Shown in pieces: positions 41,951-49,043 of a stretch of 49,043 bases of DNA. Below the pieces are notes generated by a model. The model saw only the letters and a list, made by a program, of their open reading frames with translations. It was not told the origin of the DNA and did no database searches. The stretch comes from an uncultured Duncaniella sp. (lineage in GTDB: Bacteria; Bacteroidota; Bacteroidia; Bacteroidales; Muribaculaceae): positions 1 through 49,043 of the forward strand of contig NZ_CAJTQC010000023.1 of assembly GCF_910578445.1 (NCBI RefSeq), written 5' to 3'. Each line of letters starts with the position of its first letter. Within the stretch, counting starts at the first letter, position 1. Position numbers and translations under genes: made by a program.

Positions 41951-44383
41951 ATGCTCACAAGACTTTCAGATTTAAAACCGGGTCAGGAAGCCACGGTTGT
42001 CAAAATATTGGGCCACGGGGCCTTCAGAAAACGAATGTTGGAAATGGGATTTGTGACAGGACGCAAGGTCAGGGTTCTTCTTGACGCGCCTCTTCGCGAT
42101 CCCGTGAAATATGAAGTCATGGACTACGAGGTGTCGCTTCGCAGGTCGGAAGCGGAACTTGTCGTGGTGTCGGCCGGTGAGTCGGACTCTGTTCATTCAT
42201 CTCTCCGGCATAATATCGACCAATCGGCCGTGTTGGAAGAAAGTGGTGATCCGGGCCATTCGGTTGCTCACGGTCATGACAGTCACAGCCATGCAATGCG
42301 GACTATCAATGTAGCTCTCATCGGCAATCCCAATTGTGGTAAGACTTCGCTGTTCAACGTGGTCTCCGGCGCGCGCGAGCATGTCGGTAACTACAGTGGG
42401 GTCACCGTCGATGCCAAGGCCGGAAGTGTGAAATATAAGAATTTCCGCATCAATATAGTCGATCTTCCCGGAACATATTCTCTTGCATCTTATTCTCCCG
42501 AAGAGCTGTATGTGCGCCAATATCTTCGCGACGAGACCCCGGATGTAATAATTAATGTGGTCGACGGTTCTAACCTTGAGCGTAACCTCTATCTGACAAC
42601 CGAGCTTATCGACATGGACCGGAGTATGGTCATCGCACTCAATATGGTTGATGAGCTTGAACGTTCAGGCGTCAAACTCGATTGCAAGATGCTTGGCGAA
42701 ATGATAGGTGTGCCGATTGTCCCGACGGCTGCCCGCACGGGGCGGGGGGTCAACGAACTGCTCGATACTGTGATACGCGTATATGAGGGAACGGATCCTG
42801 CCGTGCGCCATATCCATGTGAATCTCGGCGCGGATATAGAGCATGCCGTTACAGAGCTAAAAGACGCTATTAAGAAGAATCCGCATGTCGGGTTGCATTT
42901 TTCTCCCCGCTACCTTGCCATAAAGCTTCTTGAAAAAGATGTGGAGGTTGAAAAAGCTATCAAGGCTCTCCCTTCGGGGAAAGAGATTGTCGATTTGCGT
43001 GATTCATTGCTGGCAGGATTGCCGAAGGTCACCGACGACATCAATATGTCGATTGCAAACGCCAAGTATGGCTTCATCGCCGGCGCGCTCGCCGAGACAA
43101 TGGAGGCATCTAAAAAAGAGGAAATCAATTCCACTCGTATAATCGATACGATAGTCACCAACCGACTGTTTGGCTTCCCGATATTTCTCGGAATAATGTT
43201 TTTTATTTTCTGGGCCACATTCGAGCTTGGTTCCTATCCGATGGAATGGATTGAGGGGCTTGTTGGATGGCTCGGGGACATTGCCCGTGAATATCTGCCT
43301 GACGGAGCGGTCAAAGACCTTATTGCCGACGGTATCATCGGAGGTGTGGGAGGCGTGATTGTGTTCCTTCCGAATATTCTTATCCTGTATCTTTGCATCT
43401 CTTTCATGGAGGACTCCGGCTATATGGCGCGTGCCGCCTTCATTATGGACAAAGTGATGCACAGGCTTGGGTTGCATGGCAAATCGTTTATTCCTCTGGT
43501 GATGGGCTTCGGTTGCACTGTGCCGTCCATAATGGCGTCACGCTCGATTGAAAGCCGTTCAAGCAGGATTATAACTATACTTATAAACCCGTTTATCAGT
43601 TGTTCGGCCCGACTGCCGATCTACGTGCTTCTTATCGGAACATTTTTCCCGAATCATGCGACATTCGTGTTTATGTGCATATATCTGCTCGGTATACTCA
43701 TGGCCGGTGTCACAGCCCGTTTGCTACGCCGTTTCTATTTCGGCGAGGATGTGACGCCGTTTGTCATGGAACTTCCGCCTTACCGCATACCGACTATGAA
43801 GGCGACATTGCGCCACATGTGGGGAAAGGGAGAGCAGTATCTCAAAAAGATGGGAGGCATCATTCTTGTGGCAAGTATTGTTGTATGGGCGCTCAATTAT
43901 TTCCCTCTCCACGATGGCGAATCTGCGCAGGATGTGTCGGCCGAGACTGTGGCTGACGACTCTGCGATTGATACGTCGCGTGACAGTTATCTTGAAATGG
44001 CAGGCAAGGCGATCAATCCGATACTTGAGCCCATCGGTTTCCATTGGCGTGCTTCGGTGGCAGCTCTTGCCGGTGTGCCTGCAAAAGAAATAGTGGTGTC
44101 GACTCTCGGTGTGCTTTACACCGGCGATGAGGAAGCGAGCGACCAGACACTCTCGGCCCGCTTGACAGCCCCGAATCAAGTGACGGGACAACCTGATTTT
44201 ACAGCCGCAGCTGCGTTGAGTTTCATGGTGTTCGTGCTGCTCTATTGTCCGTGTATAGCGACTGTCACTGCCATTATCAAGGAGACGGGAAATCCGCGCT
44301 ATGGACTGTTCTCGGTGGTTTATAACACGCTTCTTGCGTGGGTGGTGGCATTTGTGGTCTACAGAATAGCGTTGTTGTTTTAA
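41951..44383 (+). CDS. feoB: FeoA-FeoB fusion ferrous iron transporter
   Basis: 810 residues from the ATG at 41951, preferred over the TTG at 41921. Residues about 1-75 are a FeoA SH3-like domain (LKPGQEATVVKILGHGAFRK). A His-rich linker (HSVAHGHDSHSHAM) leads into FeoB with the GTPase G1 GNPNCGKTS at 125-133, DLPGTYSL and ALNMVDEL. The FeoB membrane part follows (SYPMEWIEGLVGWLG; GFGCTVPSIMASRSI; LINPFISCSARLPIY; PAKEIVVSTLGVLYT). It imports Fe2+ across the inner membrane. The fusion is known in Bacteroidota; FeoC is absent. Confidence 0.95.
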   Translation: MLTRLSDLKPGQEATVVKILGHGAFRKRMLEMGFVTGRKVRVLLDAPLRDPVKYEVMDYEVSLRRSEAELVVVSAGESDSVHSSLRHNIDQSAVLEESGDPGHSVAHGHDSHSHAMRTINVALIGNPNCGKTSLFNVVSGAREHVGNYSGVTVDAKAGSVKYKNFRINIVDLPGTYSLASYSPEELYVRQYLRDETPDVIINVVDGSNLERNLYLTTELIDMDRSMVIALNMVDELERSGVKLDCKMLGEMIGVPIVPTAARTGRGVNELLDTVIRVYEGTDPAVRHIHVNLGADIEHAVTELKDAIKKNPHVGLHFSPRYLAIKLLEKDVEVEKAIKALPSGKEIVDLRDSLLAGLPKVTDDINMSIANAKYGFIAGALAETMEASKKEEINSTRIIDTIVTNRLFGFPIFLGIMFFIFWATFELGSYPMEWIEGLVGWLGDIAREYLPDGAVKDLIADGIIGGVGGVIVFLPNILILYLCISFMEDSGYMARAAFIMDKVMHRLGLHGKSFIPLVMGFGCTVPSIMASRSIESRSSRIITILINPFISCSARLPIYVLLIGTFFPNHATFVFMCIYLLGILMAGVTARLLRRFYFGEDVTPFVMELPPYRIPTMKATLRHMWGKGEQYLKKMGGIILVASIVVWALNYFPLHDGESAQDVSAETVADDSAIDTSRDSYLEMAGKAINPILEPIGFHWRASVAALAGVPAKEIVVSTLGVLYTGDEEASDQTLSARLTAPNQVTGQPDFTAAAALSFMVFVLLYCPCIATVTAIIKETGNPRYGLFSVVYNTLLAWVVAFVVYRIALLF

Positions 44384-44403
44384 ACGGCCTCTAAGATTGC
44401 ATA

Positions 44404-44421
44404 ATAGTCAACATAGTCAAC
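44404..44421 (+). repeat. tandem 9-base repeat upstream of LolC/E-like gene
   Basis: ATAGTCAAC occurs twice back to back (44404-44412, 44413-44421), just upstream of the promoter at 44447-44479. It could be an operator-like site; chance is also possible. Confidence 0.35.
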
Positions 44422-44446
44422 GATGTGGATAGTGGCGTTTGAAAAA

Positions 44447-44479
44447 TTGAAGAAAAGTCGATAAATTTTTCTAACTTTG
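44447..44479 (+). promoter_or_regulatory. promoter of LolC/E-like gene
   Basis: TTG (44447-44449), a 22-base spacer and TAACTTTG (44472-44479). The start codon at 44489 is only 10 bases after the box, so the leader would be only a few bases. Confidence 0.55.
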
Positions 44480-44488
44480 CCCCTCGTC

Positions 44489-45733
44489 ATGTCACTATCC
44501 ATATTCATTGCCAATCGTCTCTCGCTGCGCACTCCGTCAGGGAAAATGCAGTCGGGAATAGTAATCGCCGTCACGGGCATAGCGCTCTCGGTGGTTGTGA
44601 TGCTCATATCCATAGCTGTTATGATGGGTTTCAAGGAAGAAATCCGTCAAAAGATAATGGGGTTCGACGCTCAATTGTCGATTTCGGTTCATAGTTCTGA
44701 CAACAGCAAGTCGCCGCTTGTCGACATCAATGATGTCAGGCCGGTGCTTGAAATGTTGCCTGAAACGGCATCGACTGTGCTTGCCATCCGGCAGCCGGTG
44801 ATTTTGAAGACTCCGACAGATTTTACAGGGGCGATAGTCAAAGGCATGAGCCGTGATTATGACTGGGAATTCATGCGACAGAACCTTGTCGAAGGTGAAA
44901 TCCCGGATTTCAAGGCTGATTCCACACTTTATCATATCATTATATCGCGTAACCTCGCAAGGGATCTGTCGGTGAAAATCGGAGAGAAAATCGATGCTTT
45001 TTTTCTTGGAGGAGACAGTTATCGCACGCGGAGGCTTAAGGTGGCGGCTATCTATGACACTCATTTCAGCGAGTATGACGACAATTATATCTTTTCCACG
45101 TTGCCTATGCTTTCTGCGCTTGCAGGCGTAGGGAAGAATCTTGGAACGCAGATTGAAATCCACGGACTTGGAAGCGACCGGGAGATTGCAGAGTGTGGCG
45201 AGCGGCTCTCATCAGGCTTGCTTGAGAAGCTGTACACAGGCCACACGCCGACTTACTATGCCGTCACGGATGTCCATACTTCGGCAGCGTTGTATTTCAA
45301 TTGGCTGGCCTTGCTCGACACGAATGTCATAGTGATATTGACCCTCATGTCGCTGCTTACATGTCTTACGCTCGTTTCGTCTCTATACATATTAATATTA
45401 CGGCGCGTAAACATGATAGGCATCCTGAAGGCTTTAGGAGCGTCCGACTCGCTTATACGGCGGTCGTTTGTCTATCTGACCATGCGTATTCTTGTCGCCG
45501 GGCTTGTAATCGGCAATCTGCTTGGCATATGCACGATACTTGTTCAGGACGCAACCGGATTTATCCCACTGAATCCTGAAGCCTATTATCTTGATCATGT
45601 CCCGATGCTGCTGTCAGTCCCGGCATTAATCATACTCAATCTGTCAATCATTGTCGTGGCGGCTCTTGTACTGATACTTCCGTCAGCCATAATAACGACC
45701 ATTCCACCGTCAAAAGTCATAAAATATGATTAA
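44489..45733 (+). CDS. LolC/LolE-like lipoprotein-release ABC permease
   Basis: 414 residues in the FtsX/LolCE family. A first helix near 25-45 (GIVIAVTGIALSVVVMLISI) is followed by a large periplasmic MacB-like domain (about 50-260). Three C-terminal helices follow, including VIVILTLMSLLTCLTLVSSLYILILRR, with the basic loop NMIGILKALGAS. In Gram-negatives such permeases with LolD extract lipoproteins from the inner membrane; in Bacteroidota one gene usually stands for both LolC and LolE. LolD is not adjacent. I start at the ATG at 44489, since the TTG at 44477 lies within the promoter box. Confidence 0.85.
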   Translation: MSLSIFIANRLSLRTPSGKMQSGIVIAVTGIALSVVVMLISIAVMMGFKEEIRQKIMGFDAQLSISVHSSDNSKSPLVDINDVRPVLEMLPETASTVLAIRQPVILKTPTDFTGAIVKGMSRDYDWEFMRQNLVEGEIPDFKADSTLYHIIISRNLARDLSVKIGEKIDAFFLGGDSYRTRRLKVAAIYDTHFSEYDDNYIFSTLPMLSALAGVGKNLGTQIEIHGLGSDREIAECGERLSSGLLEKLYTGHTPTYYAVTDVHTSAALYFNWLALLDTNVIVILTLMSLLTCLTLVSSLYILILRRVNMIGILKALGASDSLIRRSFVYLTMRILVAGLVIGNLLGICTILVQDATGFIPLNPEAYYLDHVPMLLSVPALIILNLSIIVVAALVLILPSAIITTIPPSKVIKYD

Positions 45734-45800
45734 ACTGGTGGCCGTCGGACTTTTCAAGTGCAAAAACAAGCATAATTTTGCTAAAAGAAGGCTCAAAAGG

Positions 45801-45831
45801 TTGTCATTGGCGAAAAAAAATTATATCTTTG
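45801..45831 (+). promoter_or_regulatory. promoter of ppdK
   Basis: TTG (45801-45803), 20 bases, then TATCTTTG (45824-45831), a full consensus match. The leader would be about 145 bases. The gap 45734-45981 contains no gene. Confidence 0.65.
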
Positions 45832-45981
45832 CATTAAGTTACAACTTTAACCATAACCCCTTCAGTGCGTGTTTTGCACGAATATGGTGGCTGACTCTCA
45901 TCCTCTAACAAATCTCCTTGACCGGAGCAATGATATTTAATCTTAAAAACGTAATTCAAATTATCAATATCTAATTACAGA

Positions 45982-48696
45982 ATGAAAAGAGTTTATACTT
46001 TCGGAGATGGCAAAGCTGAAGGCAATGCCTCGATGCGCAATCTCCTTGGAGGCAAGGGTGCTAACCTCGCTGAAATGAACCTTCTCGGCATGCCAGTGCC
46101 TCCCGGTTTCACAATCACTACAGAGGTCTGCACCGAGTACACCCAGTATGGCCGCGACAAAGTAGTCGAAGACCTCAAAAAAGAAGTACAGGGAGCTATT
46201 GCCCATGTTGAAGAACTTACAGGCAAGAAATTCAACGACCCCGAAAATCCCCTTCTCGTATCTGTACGCTCCGGCGCACGTGCATCGATGCCCGGTATGA
46301 TGGACACTGTCCTCAACCTCGGCATGAACGACGCTACAGTTGAATCGCTCGCAACCAAGAGCGGCAATCCCCGTTTCGCATGGGACAGCTACCGTCGTTT
46401 CGTCCAGATGTATGGTGATGTCGTGCTCGGCATGAAGCCCAAGAGCAAGACTGACATCGATCCGTTTGAGGAAATCATGGATAAGGTCAAGGAAGAAAAA
46501 GGCGTCAAGCTCGACACCGAACTTTCTGTAGAAGACCTCCAGAATCTTGTCAAGCTTTTCAAGGCTGCTGTAAAGGAATATACCGGCAAGGACTTCCCCA
46601 ACGACGCTTGGGAACAGCTTTGGGGTGGTATCTGCGCTGTGTTTGACAGCTGGATGAACGAGCGCGCTATCATCTATCGCCGCATGAACCAGATTCCCGA
46701 AGAATGGGGTACAGCTGTCAACGTTCAGGCGATGGTTTATGGTAACATGGGTGAGAACTCAGCTACCGGTGTTGCTTTCAGCCGTGACGCAGCTACAGGT
46801 GAAAATATTTTCAACGGCGAATATCTCATCAACGCTCAGGGCGAAGACGTGGTTGCCGGTATCCGCACTCCTCAGCAGATCACTGTCGAGGGTTCACGCC
46901 GCTGGGCTGCCCTTCAGGGCATCAGCGAGGAAGTACGTGCTGAGAAATATCCCTCGCTTGAAGAGTCTATGCCTACTTGCGCAGCCGAGCTTATCGCTAT
47001 CGCAGGCCGTCTCGAAGACTACTACAAGGATATGCAGGACATGGAATTCACCATTCAGGACGGCAAGCTCTGGATGCTCCAGACCCGTAACGGCAAGCGC
47101 ACAGGCGCTGCTATGGTGAAAATTGCTATGGACCTCCTCCGCGCAGGCGAAATCGACGAAAAGACTACACTCCTCCGCATGGAGCCCCAGAAACTCGACG
47201 AGCTTCTCCACCCGGTATTCGACAAGGCAGCTCTCAAGCGCGCTAAAGTCGTAGCAAAGGGTCTTCCCGCATCTCCCGGTGCAGCTGCCGGCCAGATTGT
47301 ATTCTCTGCCGACGAAGCTGAGGCTTGGAGCGAGAAGAAGCGCAAAGTAGTCCTCGTCCGCATCGAGACTTCACCCGAAGACCTCCGCGGTATGGCGGTT
47401 GCACAGGGTATCCTCACCATGCGTGGCGGTATGACTTCACACGCAGCCGTTGTTGCACGTGGCATGGGTAAGTGCTGTGTATCAGGTGCAGGTGAAATCC
47501 GTGTTGACTACAAGGAAAAGACCGTTGAAATGGGTGGCAAAGTCTACAAGGAAGGTGACTGGATTTCACTCAACGGCTCTACCGGCGAAGTTTACGACGG
47601 TCAGGTCCCCACTACAGAGCCTGAACTCGGTGGCGACTTCGGCGCAATCATGAACCTTGCTGCCAAATATACCAAGACACTTGTTCGTACAAACGCTGAC
47701 TCACCCCGCGATGCAAAGCAGGCCCGTCATTTCGGCGCACAGGGTATCGGTCTCTGCCGCACAGAACACATGTTCTTCGAAGGCGACCGCATCAAGGCCG
47801 TTCGCGAAATGATTCTCGCCTCTGACCTCGAAGGCCGTCGAAACGCCCTCGCCAAGCTCCTCCCCATGCAGCGCGGCGACTTCGAAGGAATCTTCGAAGC
47901 TATGGACGGCTACGGTGTGACAATCCGTCTCCTTGATCCCCCTCTGCATGAATTCGTACCCCACCAGACCGCTACCCAGAAGGTAATGGCCGAAGAAATG
48001 GGTATCACCCTCGAAGAAGTTAAGGCTAAGGTTGACTCACTCGAAGAATTCAACCCGATGCTCGGTCACCGTGGCTGCCGTCTCGGAATCACTTATCCGG
48101 AAATCACCGAAATGCAGACACGTGCGATCATTGAAGCAGCTCTTGCTGTCAAGGCTCGTGGCATCGACGTTCATCCTGAAATCATGATTCCCCTCGTAGG
48201 TTCACTCAAGGAAATCCAGAATCAGGCCGACGTAATCAACATCACTGCCGCTAAGGTATTTGAGGAAGCCGGATGCAGCGTACCTTACAAGGTGGGTACA
48301 ATGATTGAAGTTCCCCGTGCAGCCCTCGTTGCAAATCAGATTGCAGAGGTTGCCGACTTCTTCTCATTCGGTACAAACGACCTTACCCAGATGACCTTCG
48401 GATTCTCTCGCGACGACGCTCCCAAGTTCCTCAAGTTCTACAAGGAACACGGCATCATCAAGACCGATCCCTTCGAAGTTCTCGATCAGGAAGGTGTTGG
48501 CCAGCTCGTCAAGATGGGTGTTGAAAAGGGTCGTGCGACCAAGCCCGAGCTCAAAGTCGGCATCTGCGGTGAGCATGGTGGCGAACCCTCTTCTGTCAAG
48601 TTCTGCGCTCGCCTCGGCATGAACTACGTATCATGCTCTCCCTATCGCGTGCCCATCGCCCGCGTAGCAGCGGCGCAGGCTGCCATCGAAGAGTAA
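45982..48696 (+). CDS. ppdK: pyruvate, phosphate dikinase
   Basis: 904 residues; it interconverts pyruvate + ATP + phosphate and phosphoenolpyruvate + AMP + pyrophosphate, using pyrophosphate energy in central metabolism. The N-terminal ATP-grasp domain has LLGGKGANLAEM and SVRSGARASMPGMMDTVLNL. The phosphohistidine domain holds His487 in GGMTSHAAVVARGMG. The C-terminal PEP/pyruvate domain has GLCRTEHMFF and SFGTNDLTQMTFGFSRDDA, with the catalytic Cys862 in ICGEHGGEP. Length matches the family. Codon use is strongly biased towards few codons, as expected of a highly expressed gene. A terminator follows. Confidence 0.98.
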   Translation: MKRVYTFGDGKAEGNASMRNLLGGKGANLAEMNLLGMPVPPGFTITTEVCTEYTQYGRDKVVEDLKKEVQGAIAHVEELTGKKFNDPENPLLVSVRSGARASMPGMMDTVLNLGMNDATVESLATKSGNPRFAWDSYRRFVQMYGDVVLGMKPKSKTDIDPFEEIMDKVKEEKGVKLDTELSVEDLQNLVKLFKAAVKEYTGKDFPNDAWEQLWGGICAVFDSWMNERAIIYRRMNQIPEEWGTAVNVQAMVYGNMGENSATGVAFSRDAATGENIFNGEYLINAQGEDVVAGIRTPQQITVEGSRRWAALQGISEEVRAEKYPSLEESMPTCAAELIAIAGRLEDYYKDMQDMEFTIQDGKLWMLQTRNGKRTGAAMVKIAMDLLRAGEIDEKTTLLRMEPQKLDELLHPVFDKAALKRAKVVAKGLPASPGAAAGQIVFSADEAEAWSEKKRKVVLVRIETSPEDLRGMAVAQGILTMRGGMTSHAAVVARGMGKCCVSGAGEIRVDYKEKTVEMGGKVYKEGDWISLNGSTGEVYDGQVPTTEPELGGDFGAIMNLAAKYTKTLVRTNADSPRDAKQARHFGAQGIGLCRTEHMFFEGDRIKAVREMILASDLEGRRNALAKLLPMQRGDFEGIFEAMDGYGVTIRLLDPPLHEFVPHQTATQKVMAEEMGITLEEVKAKVDSLEEFNPMLGHRGCRLGITYPEITEMQTRAIIEAALAVKARGIDVHPEIMIPLVGSLKEIQNQADVINITAAKVFEEAGCSVPYKVGTMIEVPRAALVANQIAEVADFFSFGTNDLTQMTFGFSRDDAPKFLKFYKEHGIIKTDPFEVLDQEGVGQLVKMGVEKGRATKPELKVGICGEHGGEPSSVKFCARLGMNYVSCSPYRVPIARVAAAQAAIEE

Positions 48697-48718
48697 TCCT
48701 TAGTACCTGAAACCAGAC

Positions 48719-48765
48719 AATTAGGTCGTAACACCTTGCTTTGCAGGGGTTACGGCCTAATTTAC
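48719..48765 (+). terminator. terminator of ppdK
   Basis: A 14-bp stem (48719-48732 with 48749-48762, AATTAGGTCGTAAC, one G-T pair) is followed by TTTACTCTTA. It marks the end of the housekeeping region. Confidence 0.75.
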
Positions 48766-48767
48766 TC

Positions 48768-48881
48768 TTAGACCTCCCGCTCATTCCGACACGCTTTCTG
48801 AGCAGTTTGAACGGAAATGTTTAGAAATTGCTTAGACTTTTTACCCCCTCTGCTTAGAGCGTGTTTAGAGCGATGTTTAGA
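48768..48881 (+). repeat. phased TTAGA repeats upstream of an integrase
   Basis: TTAGA occurs at 48768, 48821, 48832, 48854, 48865 and 48877; the last five are spaced 11, 22, 11 and 12 bases, about one helical turn. Three of them extend to TTAGAGCG. They are all in one orientation and lie between the ppdK terminator and the recombinase start, so they could be integrase arm-binding or regulatory sites at an element end. This is inferred from location. Confidence 0.5.
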
Positions 48882-48885
48882 GCGC

Positions 48886-48911
48886 TTAATCAGCCGTAAA
48901 TCTCTGATTAA
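48886..48911. repeat. 8-bp inverted repeat next to the integrase
   Basis: TTAATCAG (48886-48893) pairs with CTGATTAA (48904-48911) around a 10-base loop, followed by an A-rich tract. It may be a recombinase core/arm site or an mRNA leader hairpin. Confidence 0.35.
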
Positions 48912-48964
48912 TAAAAAAAAGCCCACAGGCATCAAATATTAATCATATATCAAACAAGAGAGTT

Positions 48965-49043
48965 ATGGCAACCCTAAGACCATGCGTTCAGAAGCAACGC
49001 TCGGATGGGTACTATCCCGTCTACATCCGGGTCATACAAAATA
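48965..49043 (+). CDS. tyrosine site-specific recombinase, N-terminus only
   Basis: The first 26 codons (MATLRPCVQKQRSDGYYPVY, then IRVIQN) run off the window end. Basic N-terminus plus '(R/K)xDGxYPVYIR(V/I)' is the typical arm-binding strand of Bacteroidota phage-integrase-family recombinases; the catalytic R-H-R-Y part is not in the window. It suggests that an integrated element (conjugative transposon, prophage or genomic island) begins near 48780. AAGAGAG just before the ATG is a plausible translation signal. Confidence 0.75.
   Translation, partial: MATLRPCVQKQRSDGYYPVYIRVIQN

Noticed and set aside
48768..48881. TTAGA repeats as a CRISPR array
   Set aside because: Units are 5-8 bases with 11-base spacing, far too short for repeats and spacers.

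Overview
The window looks like chromosomal DNA of a Bacteroidales bacterium, plausibly Muribaculaceae-like. Evidence: a PorV-type type IX secretion protein, a FeoA-FeoB fusion, DUF1599 and BT_3928-type genes typical of Bacteroidales, a ClpC with a UVR motif, an 'IS256-variant' zinc-binding transposase, and promoters of the Bacteroidota form TTG/TTTG-N19-21-TAnnTTTG. The family-level assignment is inference. No rRNA, tRNA or CRISPR array was found.

Layout. 1-1100: a decayed transposase gene and IS-end-like repeats. 1399-6020: an AT-rich accessory block of an AIPR-family protein, a protein made of two copies of one domain, an SF2 helicase and a 45-residue acidic protein. It is closed by a strong hairpin and is the best candidate here for a little-described anti-phage locus. 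6131-11833: divergent clpC and gyrA. 11908-16686: a TPR protein, a DUF1599 protein, a DoxX/BT_3928 membrane protein and nhaA. 16804-18806: a Tat-type ferredoxin lipoprotein and a NapH-NapG-like fusion. 18871-20213: thyA-folA. 20302-23934: a DUF4136 lipoprotein (minus), a small acidic protein, the agmatine-to-N-carbamoylputrescine-to-putrescine pair aguA-aguB, and a membrane protein. 24169-27064: aroE and comEC. 27089-32083 (minus): acyltransferase, phosphoesterase, tex and folK from one promoter. 32488-39900: amt-gltB-gltD, for ammonium uptake and glutamate synthesis. 40047-41764 (minus): porV-ispF. 41951-48696: feoAB, a LolC/E-like permease and ppdK. 48768-49043: phased TTAGA repeats and the first 26 codons of a tyrosine recombinase, so the window ends at the edge of a second mobile element.

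Functional links: the two folate genes folA and folK sit in separate transcription units, with folA coupled to thyA. Nitrogen assimilation is a self-contained operon. The accessory DNA at both ends (IS remnant plus defence-like block, integrase) flanks a housekeeping core. Other points of interest: the amt start is interrupted within a run of six A residues, two promoters lie so close to start codons that near-leaderless messages are expected, and one terminator overlaps the next promoter.
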